Positions 14,101 to 27,858 of a stretch of 64,000 bases of DNA are shown piece by piece. The notes beneath the pieces are model-generated. The model had not been told where the DNA came from and searched no databases. It was given only the letters and a program-made list of their open reading frames with translations. This stretch comes from Himantopus leucocephalus (lineage: Eukaryota > Chordata > Aves > Charadriiformes > Recurvirostridae): assembly GCA_003993805.1 (NCBI GenBank), contig RSEF01000031.1, positions 23,401,108-23,465,107 of the forward strand, written 5' to 3'. Position numbers and translations under genes: made by a program. Every line of letters starts with the position of its first letter. Within the stretch, counting starts at the first letter, position 1.

Positions 14101-16286
14101 ATGCTGTAATGCTACTGGCACAAAAGTAGCAGTGGACCCAATAAAACTAATCTTGAGAAAACGAGTTGCCAGCCACAAGACGCCTGGCTGCAAATACTGG
14201 CAGGCGTACTTCCCATAGCAACGGTTTCAGTAACATGACCCTTCTATTACCCGGTTTCATGCTGTGTCATTTATCTGAATTATAAGAAGGGAAGTGCTTC
14301 TATCCTCAGTACAGCTCAAAAAGGACTGATATATCCCCTAACATGTAAGATATGCTTTGTTGACTGTACTGTTTAATTCTTGAAGCTACAAGTCCCATTA
14401 CAGGTACAGCTGGTTTGATAGTAAAACATAAAACTGGCTTTGCACGTATTTTCTCACAAATACATGGTCTCTAGAACAGAATACTAATACACAAAACGCA
14501 CTTCCTGCTGATCTTGATGTTAGACTAGCTATTTTGAGATGGTATCGGAGTTGTAAGTAAAGTTATCTTTTCAACAGGCCCAAGTCTGACATGCCAAACT
14601 TGTACTTATGCTGCTAACCAATCTCTCCCAGACAAGTACCCCTCCAACAGAAAAGAAGTAATGTCATCTCCTGAAAAACAGGTTCCATGGATTACTTCTT
14701 AAGTACACAGTAAGAAAGCAAGGAGCTAAAACCTTCCCGGGCTTAATCTGCACTGCAGAGCTGCTTCCTTGTCACACTAGTTCTGGCAAATTCTGTAAAC
14801 CAGGAGACTACAGCAAAACCTGTAATTTTTACCTAAGGGAAATTCATCTGCTAATTGTATGCCATCATGTGAACAGAAGCATCTTGAGCCAACTCAGGGA
14901 TCTAATTCTGCCCCAGAAGCACAAACCTTATATTGTGGGTGACATGAAATAAGTAGTATACTTTTATACCGAGGACACATGAAGTGGAGGACAGTGAGAG
15001 AGCCACCATGCTAGTGCTTCAGGAGCCAGGGTTAGCTGGTCCCTGGCCCATACTGCTGGCACTGCAGAGCTGCAGCAGGCAGCAAATTCAGTTTTTCCCT
15101 ACTTCCCCATGTGTGTTTAGAATAAGATTAATTTAGGTCTCAACTAAGCAAACCAGCTTCATAAATGTTTGAACACCTATCACTACACCTTCCGTCTAGG
15201 TACAGCCACCACAGACATGTTTGGCCACCTCAGTGGAGGTGAGGAGGGGAGAAACCCAATTCACATTTTGAGCAAACAAGTTAAAACCTGTTATTTTTGT
15301 TGTAATGAAACCATTTTACGAATTGGAAACATCTGCTTAAGAGCACCACCAAGAGGGAAAGAGAAGGTGGCCCTGCTCACTCCCTCCCTCCTCACAGGTC
15401 TCTGAGGGCTGCCAGAGGTAGGGCAGAAGACAACTGTCTGCCTCCAAACAACCACACACACAGAGCACAAACGTTGAAAACCTGCGTATGGGACAGGTTC
15501 TCCCCACAGCTTGCTGGCGAGTACAGAAAGCCAAATACTTCTCTAACGTGGGCTGTCCAGTGTCAGTTGACCAACAGTCATTTAATCTCTGTTAAAATCC
15601 ATGGGTTTAAGCAGGAACACCAAATCTCTAGAACCTATTCATCTTTTCAGGGAAAGCACAGCTGGTACTTGGACAGTGAAAAGATAAGCTCACTGAGCTG
15701 TGTAACTGCAGCTGAACAATAAGCTGGCTAAAGGAAGGGTTTATCATAAGGTATAGCTTGTCAAGCTCACAGCCCTGAAGGAGGCTGCTTAGCATGAAAC
15801 GCTGGAGAACTGGGTGTGTGACTGCAGGCTGTTCTTATCTCTGGGGTGGTATTTGCTCTCACTGCAGTCATGAAGCCTCGGAGACACTGCAAGAACTGCT
15901 TTCGGTCCATGAAAAAATTACTAAAGTAGTGAGAGGGAGATAGACTGCCTTAATGTCAGTATTAACTTTGCTCTCTGCTGGTAACAAAGGAGAGAAGTTT
16001 TTGTTACTGAAAGAAATTCAAACAGAGGGGAAAAACTGAACAGCAAACAAAAGGAACACTGGTCAGTTCATTTTGGCACGCATCAGGCTGAAATTCTGCT
16101 GCCAATGTCAATGTATTACATGCTGTGTAGCTATAAATTTCAGTTGTGTTTGAATAAACACCAGTATACAGAACCGCTTTGGGTCTGCCTAATGCACCCT
16201 GTCTGTAGACAAGACAGAATCACTAAATTTCTTCAGCTGAATGGCCCCAAAATTAAGATTTTAAGTTGCTCTCAAAGTACACGTAC
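2165..16286 (-). other. LHFPL2: Intron between the two LHFPL2 coding exons (14.1 kb)
   Basis: The intron is bounded by GTACGT at the 5' end (16286-16281) and a pyrimidine-rich TAG at the 3' end. I see no transposon and no independent gene in it. Scattered open frames, the longest 162 codons on the minus strand at 11640-12128, lack recognisable protein similarity. Segments near 7.3-8.2, 10.0-10.2 and 11.0-11.3 kb are more GC-rich than their surroundings but too CpG-poor to be called islands. The stretch near 11.56-11.96 kb is clearly purine-rich on the plus strand. A phase-compatible cryptic exon candidate at 2636-2840 is described in the findings. Confidence 0.85.
13468..13496. repeat. Possible ancient amniote repeat fragment
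   Basis: The core CCCATTGACCTAAATGAGAG resembles the 'cccattgacttcaatggga' motif that recurs across reptile and bird genomes in old LINE-related repeats. The match is short and diverged. It is recognised by memory of the motif, not by alignment. Confidence 0.25.
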
Positions 16287-16716
16287 CTGCAATCCCTTGT
16301 AGCAGCCCACAGACATTAAAAATGCTTTTCTTCATAATACTTTGCACACACATAGTAAAAACAGACACAAACGCCACGGCACAGAGAATCATGATTCCCA
16401 CGGCTAGGAAAATAGCGGTTGCCTGCCAGAACCCACTGGCAATCTCATTGAAGTTTTCAGCGTAAGGACCACAAAGCGTGTCTCGTCTAGAAAGCTGCAT
16501 GTTGGAAATTCTGGTGCAGCGCCCGTAGATGCCCAACGTTGGATGGTAAGGCTCCTGCGACCCCCTTGTTCTGTTGTCCACATCATCAGAGCTTGAAGGC
16601 TTTGCTTTGCCAATCAGCCAGTCTGCGCTCATGAAAGCGATGAGCTCTGCGAAAGCCACCACAATACTCAGGAGAGTCCAGAGCATTGACCGACACGTTA
16701 CAATGACATGACACAT
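16287..16716 (-). CDS. LHFPL2: LHFPL2 first coding exon (residues 1-144)
   Basis: This exon encodes the N-terminal two thirds of a four-pass membrane protein of the LHFPL (lipoma HMGIC fusion partner-like) family, related in fold to claudins and PMP22. Translation begins [22 protein letters not shown]1 is about residues 11-31. A large extracellular loop (about 32-98) follows, with Cys67, Cys82 and an N-glycosylation sequon N48-R-T. TM2 is about 99-121, and TM3 begins near 132 after a short basic intracellular loop (IMKK, 127-130). The ATG at 16716-16714 has A at -3 and an in-frame TGA 24 bases upstream (16740-16738), which fixes the start. The exon ends in phase 1 inside the Gly144 codon, at a donor reading G|GTACGT (GT at 16286-16285). 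In mice a missense change in Lhfpl2 is reported to disrupt distal reproductive-tract development; the molecular role is not settled. Paralogue confusion is unlikely because the combined length, 228 residues, and the sequence fit LHFPL2. Confidence 0.96.
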
Positions 16717-17073
16717 ATTGATGTCCAATGCTTGTGATCAGCGCAGCTGACGGTCTTAAAATCCAGGCACAAGGAGGAAAAAATGAAATTAAGAAAGAAA
16801 AAAAGGACCCTAAGAAAATCACTGGGGCTGCTCTGCCTGCTCTTTCAGCTCTCTCACAATGGCCAAGATGAAATTTCTTAGGAGAAAAAGTGAACGGCCC
16901 CAAGTTTTGCAAGCAGTGCAGTCATTTGTTCTCTCTGTTTAGTTCCTCCTTTTTTCTTTCTGGGATGCTGAACTCCGAAGTACGCTTTTCTTTCTTAATA
17001 TTCATACTGGCACATGACACTGCAGGCTGGCAGGGGAGGTCGCAAGGACTGCCCACTGTTTGACATCACACAC
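16717..17073 (-). other. LHFPL2: Probable LHFPL2 5' UTR part of the start-codon exon
   Basis: The bases upstream of the ATG run back to a strong candidate 3' splice site on the minus strand, TCTCTTTTTTCTTGTAG, with AG at 17075-17074, so the exon would start at 17073. The segment contains upstream ATGs and stops and no long open frame, as expected for a UTR. A second pyrimidine-rich acceptor-like site lies nearer the start codon (AG at 16756-16755, exon start 16754) and would give a UTR of only 38 bases in this exon. I cannot choose between them from sequence alone. LHFPL2 in mammals has noncoding upstream exons, so an acceptor here is expected. Confidence 0.55.
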
Positions 17074-19131
17074 CTACAAGAAAAAAGAGACAACACATCA
17101 GCAGTGGAAAAAAGTCTTCGTTTCCACCCCCACATCGAGCCAAGATCTCACACAGATCCACATTAACATGCAAAAGCTCTAACAAGGGCTCGTCAAACAG
17201 AGCCTGCTATAAACCTCCTGGGTTTGTCCCAGAGGAGTGATTAATCTCCTGCTGCCCCGCCGTACTTACGGTATTTGCTCTACCCCGTCCCATTACGGGT
17301 GTTCGTCAAGCACTTTGCAAGCAAAGGTCTCAGTAACCAAGCAAATGGTCCCACCCACTCCTACCACCACGCCCCCATCATCTTCTCTGGTTGAAATTAC
17401 CAAGGTTGCTGGCAGCTACCCAGCAAAATGTTCATACACGTTTAAGCAGTTTCACAGACGTGCAGCTCTTGACTTCAGTTTGGGGAGGCAGCACAGCGCG
17501 CCTTTGGAATGGAAGCCAGGCACAGCTCCACATTCCACGGGCACCTGGGTGCAAGGGACAATGAAGGAACCTTGTTCCAACCCTCTGGACTTCTGACTGC
17601 AGCTGGTCCAACCCTGGCGTGAAGAGGAGGCGAACAGGAGGAGAGCCCGCCCTGCAATGTGATGACACAACCCATCCTTTTGAAGCCTGGGTTTTGCAGG
17701 AGTGGTGCTTCCCCAGGTTCTGCATCCAGCTTTGCACCAGTGTTTCAGAAAAGCAATGTGCCTGCAGGTATGTCACACACCTCACCTTCAACTGATGCCA
17801 ACGCTGGCAGCCTCCGTTGACTTACACTAGTGTAAATAGGAATCTGCGGAAAAACTCCCCAGTGGCTGCCAAGTGGCCAAGAGCCTCAGTGAGAGGGGTT
17901 GCCAGTCACCCTGAGCTTCCTGACTCCTCTGAATTCCCCCCTTCCACAGTCCTGTGCACGCTGAGGCTGCAGCAAAATGTTCCCCAGTACTGCTTTCAAC
18001 AGTAGCTGATGACATTCCCAGAGTTACACTTATCTTAGTGCAAGAGGCGATCAGAGATCACTACACTTCCAACTCATATCCAAATATTGGCCTCCAAAAT
18101 AACAAACGGCTCACCGCACACGCCTCTCTGCTTGAACTGAAACTGTGTCGCCTGAACGCAAGGGGGGGGCGGCAGGAAATGCCCTCATGTTACCCACTCT
18201 GTGATGAGAACGTAGCACTTCCAAGTTTTCCTCACAAAAAACAAAATACCGACATTGAACTGGAGGCAAGAGAGTTGAGAAGCAGATCTGGAGCTCACTG
18301 CTGCACTGCTGCCAAACACAAAGGGATCAGCAGATGCCTGAAAAACAGACATCCCCATTTTTTTTCAGCTTTGTCATAGGCTTGGTATTTAATTTCTTAG
18401 GAGTTTCAAGCCCAGTGGTTGAATCCTAGTCCCGCTGAATGCAAAACAAAACACATACCCACAACTTCAACACATTCAGAATTTCATCCAGCAATTTCTA
18501 CTCCCTCCTATAGTAGCCGTAGTGAATCATCAGCAAGATTTTATCCGCATTTCTCTTCCTTGTCTCGATCTGCAGACTCCTCTGGTATTAGCAGATACAT
18601 GGACTTAAGCTGCTGTGCCAACAACTGAATTTTGTCTCCCTTAGTTTGATGTTATGGCATTGCCTTAAAAAAGGCAAAAGATATTTAGATGTGCTTTTAG
18701 CCATACTGAGATAACAGTTCAGCTCATTTTCCATTTTTGAGGGGAAAGCATGAAGTTTTCAAGCAACCTGACATACTGATGACTTGAATACACCCTTTGT
18801 AATAACTGAGAGCTGAAGTGTAAGCCTGCCAAAAAAGCTAATTCTCTCAGTATTTCCACTTCAAATAACAACTGGAATGTAGGAAAGGCCCACTACAAAC
18901 CTACATTCTTCTGATGTCATCTGCACAATTAAAGAGAATTTTAAAGAAAATGTCTTTATTTCTCAAGAGAAGTTCCAAAAAGCTCTAGAATCTGTATTTC
19001 TGTGCAAGCACCCCACCCATGTGAACTCCTCCTCTTCCTAATTCCTGGATTTTAATTGAGGTGCAAGGGACATTAAGAGTTGAACACTCAATCATAACTA
19101 TTACTGCTTACCCTGTACCTGCTGAATATAA

Positions 19132-19271
19132 AATCCCTGGAGGTGTTCAAGGCCAGGGTGGATGGGGCTTTGAGCAACCCGGTCTAGTGGGAGGTGTCCC
19201 TGCCCATGGCAGAGGGTTTGGAACTAGATGATCTTCAAGGTCCCTTCCAACCTAAACCATTCTGTGATTCT
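19132..19271 (+). repeat. CR1 LINE 3' end, 5'-truncated
   Basis: This is a 140-bp remnant of the 3' end of a chicken repeat 1 retrotransposon. It opens inside the conserved ORF2 terminal segment (CCCTGGAGGTGTTCAAGGCC), passes the ORF2 stop (GTCTAGTGGGA), and runs through the 3' UTR (AGATGATCTTCAAGGTCCCT) to the ATTCTGTGATTCT tail, the usual CR1 short direct-repeat terminus. Severe 5' truncation is normal for CR1, as is the lack of a poly-A tail. It is non-functional. Confidence 0.93.
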
Positions 19272-22200
19272 AAAATACTGTTTCTTGAACACAGATGAGA
19301 ACAAAGTTCATGTTTACTTAAGTAGGTGGAAATTCCAGATTATCGCTGACAGCCATAAAACCATGGCACTGATAACAAATGTGGGATGCTGTATTAAAAT
19401 CAGAAGAAAAGACTAAACCATGGGGTTCTTTTCCATTTGAAATGCAAGTGCAAGAATAAATTGCAGTAACATTTTAAAACACGGTATCTCCAGAAGTCAC
19501 TGCCTAAGCAAAATAGCCTGTCTAAAGATGATATGGAGGTCATGCCACATTTCAGGACAGCTCTGGAACATATACTTCCCCATTTTGCAACACAGGGAAA
19601 CTTTACAGCACCTAAAAGTTAGTAAATGTCATCGATAACTACAGTTCAACAGAATATACTTTGCTATATACTACATAATATACTATGCAATTTGGGTTTT
19701 CCCAGGTAATGAGGATTTTATTCTGGTACAAAATGTATATCCAGAGCAACGCACCTTTATTCATGGGAGAACTTCTGCATAAATTTATTTGTGCAGTAGT
19801 GATACCCTTGAATGGGAGTGTCACTCCCCTACAACTCCTTTTTGTGAACAGACAGAAACATATAAATTAGGATGGCACATAGTCCAGAGAAGGGGCAGGG
19901 GCATTTCTTTGTGGGACTTTGAAAGGAAGGATTGCAGATGAAGTACTGGAGATAAGTTACAGTTCAGTCACACTTGTGTAGTTAACCTTTTCCTTCCAAC
20001 ACACCCCACCTTGAGTTTCCAAAAGTACCTAACCAATTCTCATGCGGCTCCAACAGGTTTGTGCCAAACAGCAAGGCCTGTCCAGGTACAGACTGCTAAA
20101 TAATTGCACTTCATAAAGCTTCCCTCCAGCACTCTGCTCACCCCTCTTCTTCCATTTTTGCTCAACAGAAACTCGAGCTAGGCCCTTGCGAGTCTCAAAA
20201 CTAGCTGTTTATTCCTCCTCTCAGTTTCCCATCCCTCGACAAGTTTTTTCCATGACAGAACTGTATGTTCTTCACAGCATGCCACTCAATAGCCACTTCT
20301 GACTGACTGTCAACATATTTGCTTTGACAGCCCAAATTCAAAATATACAACAGTTCTTTAACCCCTTTGGTATAAACTCATTCAAATTTATTCTTGTTGA
20401 GGAAGGAGACTACAAAAAGTAGGCTCATGCCTTAGTCATTTGGGCCTCCCCCTATTTTTACTATTGCATTCAATTGTACAGGTGTGGAAGAAGGCTATCT
20501 GTGCTGGGGAAGTACGTGCCCCAGGAGGGAAACCACCTCACAAGCAAGCACTGGCGTGAGCCGCACACCACAGCAGCTCCCCAGCGCGAGGGTCTTGGCA
20601 GTGCAATCCCACACTACCACACAGCCCCACCTCAGCTAGACAGCACAGCTCTTGGACAGGTCAAAACTACACCTTCAGCCTCATTTACACTGCTCCCTGA
20701 ACCATGCTCACGGTCACGCTCTGCATTAAGTGAAGTCTAACACAGCAAAAGGATGTCAGCGAGAACATCAGATTCTCACAGCGTCCAGAGAGAACAAAAC
20801 CGAGTTCTTGAATGCAAAAAATCTTTTGGTTGTTTTAATCCAACAAAACAAACCATCTTAAAATATCACTAAAACTTTCTTCCTCTTTAGATGCAATTTT
20901 GACAGCCAGATACTCTGTGTCAAGTTATACTTTCACATCTCTAGCTAAGACTGTTCAGCTGTTGCCTTTTCCTACACAACATTACTATATGCTAAGTAAA
21001 TAAATAACATCTATTTTTCTGAACTAGATAAAGAAACACACTTGCCTCCATTACACTTACACTGCCAAAACCAGAAAGTCAGAAGCAGATCCAAATTATA
21101 ATATTTGAATTAGGGTTTTGGTTTTAGAGATGTTGAGCTGCAGGGTTTTGCTTTGGCATACCAGGCAGATAGGAAGGAACAGCTGCAAAGTTCAAATCTG
21201 AGTCAATCACATACCACAGCTGTTTATTTTAAAGAGGTGTCCTACAAGCAATGTACAAGAGACCTGCAAGTACCTTCCAGAACAATGTTATGGCCAATCC
21301 TTCATGCTCCCCCTATGGTTTGACCAAAGATGGGGGCTTAGACTAAACCCTACAATTCATCTTTCACCCTTCCCAGCCTGGTTCCATCAGCTCAAGAGTG
21401 AGAATAAATCATCTTTAGATAAGTGGCTTTTGGCTTGGCTTAAACAAACAGCTGAATAGAAGGCCACACAGACTGCTGAAACGGTCCCAATTTATAAAAT
21501 AAATCCAGGCACAATTAGACATTTTCTTCTAAAGCTTGCTACAGTCCAAAGCACAACTACGTGGAGGAGTTTCTAAACCTTGTTTACAATACATAAGCTT
21601 GAGCATCTCATAACCGAAAATGTGCAAATCTTGGAAGCCTGGGTTCTGCTTTCTCTGAAACATTGCTCGTTAGCAGTTATAAACACTGAAAATGCTTTGA
21701 ACTATGAGAGTGGAAGTGGCTCCTATTTATGTTGATGTTTGCAGGCTCACTATTTAAAACAAACAGAAAGAGGCTCACACACTAAGACTCAATTACTTCA
21801 AGCTGACGCCCACCCAGGTCAACATGAGCTCCCGCTTTATGCATCTTCCATCCTTAGGTGTTCCTGGACAAGCAAGCTAGTCAACTCTGAGCTCACCCTG
21901 CCTGGCAGAGTGAGGCAGCCACCAAACTATGGAGGCAGTAGGGACAATGCTTAGACAATGTGGGATGAGCATTAGAGATTATTCATTTTCTGGGTGAGTG
22001 ATAAAACGTGAGTAAACAAACTTCTCCCACTTGGTCCCTTCACAGGAGGTGCATTCTTCCAGGAGCTGCTGCCCAGGAAGAGAGGGCAGGCTCCTGCTGA
22101 CTTCCACTCAGTCTTCAAAGCAGCGGATGAGACACCAAGCAGCATTTCTCAGGAGGTACCACCATGAACATCAACCCACCTTGCTAAAGGTGCACCTCTG

Positions 22201-23113
22201 CATTTCTATCCCCACACTTAGAGGTGACTTGCAAATGTAAGAAAAGGTATGTTCACCACATTCCCCTTGTCACAAGAGAACGGGGACAAGGATTAGTACT
22301 TAGGAAAGACAAGTTGTCCCAAAAGGTTTGGAGTAAGCTTTCTCTGCAGACCGCAAGGAGCTCTGCTGGCACTGCCTTCTGGTATGCAGTGCATACTCAC
22401 CACGGGAAGCACCTGGACCAAGAAGAGGGAAGGACACTTGGATACTTCAGTGTGTCTTTGTTTTGTTTTTAAATGCAACACATTTCAAAGTCATCAAAAA
22501 TATTCTGGGTCAGATAACAAAACAGGAGAAGGCGCTTTAAAGCTGAGGTGGTTGCACAGCTTCAGACAAACAGCTGAGAATAAGCAAAGGATTCCCTCCC
22601 CCTTCATCCACCTTCATATTTTCCTCAAATTATTGACTACTAAAACAACATTCTAAAGCAGAGCTTTTTACTTGAAGAACAGAAAGCAAAGCTTTGATTA
22701 GTCGTCACTTGTGAATTAAAGGAGAGCAAACATTTGCATATCTCATAAATATTTAACTGTTCTAAACCTGCACAAGCATATTAATGAGTGCATTATTGTG
22801 ACAGGCTGTTGAAAACATGCCATACTCTGTTCATAGACAGATGCATTTCAGTGGTAACAGAAGGAATGTAGACTTAGAATGCATCATGTCTTGTTCCTGT
22901 TGGCACAATGTAAGATGTGAAATATAACTAAAATATTTTGCAAAATAGTTAAAACTCACTGAAGTATTCTAATCAAATCCCTGTTTCCTTGCCCTTCATT
23001 TGAATTATGCCCTGTTTACTTCAGCATTTTCCTACAAAGACATAGCTTGTAGATGTAAAATGTTTAAACTAAACTATCTCCCATGTGCCCAAATTCTACA
23101 TACTGCAACAGCT

Positions 23114-23133
23114 TAATAAATAAATAAATAAAT
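23114..23133. repeat. (TAAA)n microsatellite
   Basis: About five TAAA units in tandem, in non-coding sequence. Confidence 0.85.
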
Positions 23134-23368
23134 GACCAAAAAAAACCACTGACAGTGACTGTTCTCCTGATGCAGTGTGAGATGGTTATTTCACCCCATC
23201 TCGTAAGTGGGATTTTTCCTATTGTGCTATGGAAAGTGCCGTCTAATTACAGGTGGATTTGTTTCTAGAATACATCACTGTAAAAGAAATGAATATAAAA
23301 CTTATTTCCAACTTAAAAAAAAAAAGCATTTGAAATGTACTATTCTCTTTCTGACCTCATTAGAAGCC

Positions 23369-23400
23369 GTGGCAAAACTCCCACTGACTTTAATGGGGCC
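23369..23400. repeat. Possible ancient amniote repeat fragment
   Basis: GGCAAAACTCCCACTGACTT followed by TAATGGGGCC closely resembles the 'ggcaaaactcccattgacttcaatgggg' motif of an old dispersed amniote repeat, probably the 3' part of a CR1/L3-like LINE. The family assignment is from memory and tentative. Confidence 0.4.
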
Positions 23401-26400
23401 AATACATCACTGAAAAATCACTAGAAGAATGAAAGTTTCCAAATTTTCAGACCAACTGCAGGGGAGGTTTAAACACAGGATTCACTTCCCTCTTCCCTCA
23501 TCCAGACAAAACTTTGCTTATTGCCCCCCCACTACGACGAGATCAAGCTAACTTGGATTTCCAGCATCTCCTCTGAACCGCAAATTCTCAAGCAGATTTG
23601 TTCCCTTGCTCTGTATTTATTGACTTACAAAATTCCTTAAACCTGCAGCCATTACGTTGTGTTTTGAAAACTTACTCAAGATCTTTTGCAATTCCAAAAT
23701 TTATTAAAACCTATGAGGCTAAGAAAAGCTAATGTGTAGTATTTCTATTGTTGCTATCTCAAGAGAAAATTACACATCACATCAAAAATCATCACTAAGG
23801 GAGCAATCTTGGCTACAATTAGTGATAGCCTAACTGCTCAGGAATTTACCAACTGGGAGTGGAATCGTGAGTTTCCTTTCCTACTTTGATTCCTCACTAA
23901 CTCACTGAAGTCTCAGTCTTCAAGAGTCTCATCTGAAGCCCCCCTTCTCGGTTACCTGCAATATCACATCTGTCAAGTGGACTCAAATATTCATTGTGTT
24001 GCAATTACTTCTTGCAACAACTCTTAACTATAACTTCTGAAGGACTTTGGCTCGGGTCACAGGGTGATTAGGAGGAAAATGGGAAGTCAGAAGGGAGGTA
24101 CTACTAATATTTGGTAGCAAACAAATCCTTGCTATTTTTATACTAAGGATTTTTACCTTAAAAGGAAGCTAGGCTTTGGCTGTTTAAATAGTTAATAGTG
24201 TGTGCATGAGCTAGAGCATCAGCCCAAAAAATCTTGGAATCTATGCTTGCTGTAAAAAGCAATTCACTCCCATGAGTTCATTGTGACAGATTTGGAACTG
24301 CTTTTAATAATTTATGAATCTTGTATTAAGATATTTATTATACTAATATATTGGTTATTGTTTAATACGAGGCTGGTGAGAAAAACAGGCAGGAAAGGAA
24401 AGAATGACTCAGTTACGCCACTTCTCAGCAAACTCTGGAGAATTGCTTACTAAAAAGACAATACTAAGACAGGAAAAGCCTCGCAAACACAGCAGATCAA
24501 AGATGCAAGGACTGTTTAGGAAGGAACAGTCTCTCCAACTGAAGGGAAGAGAAGCTGTTTTGGACAAGCAAGCTTAAGGAAAAGGCACCTATTGGAGCTG
24601 CCTGTTGAAGTTAGGCCAACATAGGACACCATATCGGGTCCCTCATTTGCCTTTAGGCAAAGCAGATACCCCTGCAAACAGCCTCGGTTCCTTGTATGAA
24701 GGAAATACCGCTTCAGTTAATTCTCAAAAGGAAACCGTTGCTGTATCTCCTTTCACAGTTGTGACTGCATTAGCAGAGCGACCACAAAGGTTATGAATCT
24801 CCAGTCTGTCTGAACAGCCCAGGGTGGGTCATTTTGCTGCTGAGACAAGACGTAAGCTGTGGACCCGAGGACTGCCCTTTGTGAGCAGGAAGGACCCAGA
24901 GGTATTTGCACTGTTACTCACCGCATATGCCTGTAAACAATCTTCTACGTCAGTCCCTTCTGAAAGCCACCAGTTAGCAAGTCACCTCACAGGTATCGAC
25001 TGTTCCCCAGCCTCATGATGCATAACGTTCCCACAGCACAGAAAGGACACACTTTTGGCAGAACAGGATGCACTTTGGATCTGGGCCATACAGGTCAAGC
25101 AAACTACCTGGCTATGATACCAGTGACAGATGAGATAGAGTACCTATCATGTTTCAAAATGTGTGTATTCATTTATGTGCCTCTTAATTCAAACTGAAAC
25201 ATTCTTCAAAAATAATCAGTACAGATGAGCAGCTCAGCAGAGTAACGCATACAAACTTGTGTACATGACAGAAACACCTACATTGAGCAAACGCTGACTT
25301 TGCATTGTAGTGGAGCTGAGGAGAACCAGCAGTGACTCAAGGTAACCGAAGAACATCGTGATGGATCAGAGCTGCCATGTTTCCATACTGGAAAGGCGTG
25401 TAGACATGTGAAATATCTGGGCACCATATATAACACTAAATTTGAAAAAAGTGCATGAAACCCCTTTTATCTAGTCTGGAAAAAGGCAATGTACTAGGAG
25501 AAACACACAATATCTCTGCGAACATCTACTGAGTGTGAGCTTTAACCATTATTAATGGCTAACCATTTAACCACGGCCAAGAGAAAGAACTGAAATGAGA
25601 TGTTGCTGATACTGCATATTTCATTAATTAATAATTACAGGAATGCTGTGTTCAGTTGGGACCTCTACACTTTAAAATGGAAGCTCACTGCAAAGAGGAA
25701 AAAATCTAGATTAATAATTCAAATTCTGGAAACCCCATTTTAGAGCAAGAAACAAAAAGAAACAGATGATTTATTTTAGCAACTGGATTCAATTCTAAAG
25801 CCAAGATTGGACATACTTCTACAAGCTGAGCCACGTACAAAATTCTGGCGCGTTATATGCCTTTTGAATTGCTAGACTAGGTATTGATAACAGTCTTTTT
25901 CTGTCATTAAAATGTATACGACTGTGAAAATGAATAACGAATAACAAATTTCTAAAAGCTGAAAGGGGCTAGAGGGAAAAAACATCTGCACCATTCTTAG
26001 CTTCACTTTCTCTGAAAATGCTCTATAATATCTCTGTCACCAATGTCCTGCCGTTTGTGTCACAGCAGCACTTAATGGAGTAAACTAAAACTAGACCTGT
26101 GTGGGGATACGCATATAAGTGTGGTACTGCTACACCTTCCTGCCACCTACATACATAGGAAAAATGAAAGGAACAAGGCATTGTTAACCATCCGAGTTTT
26201 CCAGATGAGATGTTCCTCAGTCATACAACGAAGTTGGTAGCAACACTGGGAACTGAACCTGAATGCTGTCATTACAAACCCTAAAACTTTGGGAGTTTGA
26301 TATACTCCTCAGTGTCATGCACTGTGCCAACCACTTTTCTTGTCATCCTTCAAACACAAACATCAACTATTTCTCTATCGCTTTGAGTCTCCAGGCCTGA

Positions 26401-27858
26401 CACGCTGCCTACAAAGGTACTCCTACTTCTCCATCAAATGTGACCATGGAAAAATGATACCAAATGAAATTATTGTATCTCCAACAGTAACTTTGGTTTT
26501 CCTGGTCACTGAGAAACAGTGTTGTTATTAAACTGTAATTTTTTCCTAAAGTATTTGCTGCTGAAATAGGTAATTCCCATAGCAACATGCCACAACAGCT
26601 TGCCCTATATCAGGAAATACAAATTCACCTGCAAAGGAACAAACTTACCTCTATGACTAGCCTTCTCTACTTGTACTTCAGAGAAGAACATAACTTCAGT
26701 CATAAGATGTATAGGGGTTGATCCTGCCCACACGCATACCTTATTGAAGAGAAAGAAGCTATAGGACAATAGCAGATATTCAACAGGTCCCAGAAGGTTA
26801 TAGAGAGTGGATTTACTTCAGAACAGACAGCCTTTTTACATGTTGGGTTGGTGAGTTTTCTTTTTAAAGCTTTTACTGACATTAATCCTTTTGATTGCAG
26901 TCTACAAAATACCGTAAATGTAGCATCTGATTGTACTGTTGCCAAAAGGTGGGGAGTTCTTGATTATGTCTTCCCCTTGAGAAAGACAAATAAATCAAAA
27001 TCAAACCTGCCTATCTGAAGATGTCCCAGTGCCCAGATAGACATCTATTACTAACAAAAAGTCTCTGCATATTACCAGCTTTGAGAAAATCTGTCTGCTC
27101 TGTAAGTTTCAAACTTTTAATTGGATTCGGAAAATGATCTTTAAATGTAAGATTACCTATTAGATCTCCTTGTTGCATTTCAAGCTCTATATAAATATAG
27201 AACTTCAGTGCAAAATTAAAGGTACAGTGTACACACACAGTACAAGAAACAGTTTCATTAACTGTCCATCATGCAACTTGCTGTTTCAAAACAATTCTAA
27301 GCAGTGCACTGCATTTTGTAAATTGGTAACGGCAATTATTAGCATTAGTTGGTTCTATAAAATTTCTAATTTGCAACCGTGTATTTTATCTTCCATGTCC
27401 TAATAAATGCCCTCCTAGAAAACTACCTCATTTCATCAGGGACAAAATTAAGCAGATCTGAATAAATCATTAACAGCAGTTACAAAATGGAAAGAAAATA
27501 TGGTCATGCAGACTAGGCATTTACTTAAACACTTATCAGAATTTTACTCAGAATCTTATCTCACAAATCCACAAAGGTCACAGCTTAACCTGTGTGCACT
27601 GTGCCACCATTTGCATGTATTCCGGTTCACACTATTTTCCTCAATTACATATCTTAGTTATACTCTGGAACAATCTTCCTAGTTCATGCAGCTGCACATT
27701 TATCTCTATCTCAGGTGGGCAGAACATGCTTTTCTGCCAGTCTTTGTCTATGTGGTTATACTAAGACAGTAGAATTAACAGTTCAGATAAACTACTCAAA
27801 TAATCAAAACCATTTGGCCTAAAATGGAATATACTGAGCAAACCAGTATTTTCTCTGT

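Noticed and set aside
17263..17310. GTAAGTA donor-like site on the minus strand, considered as the end of a noncoding LHFPL2 exon
   Set aside because: The base before it is C rather than G, the implied intron would be only about 190 bases, and no upstream acceptor or conserved exon supports it.
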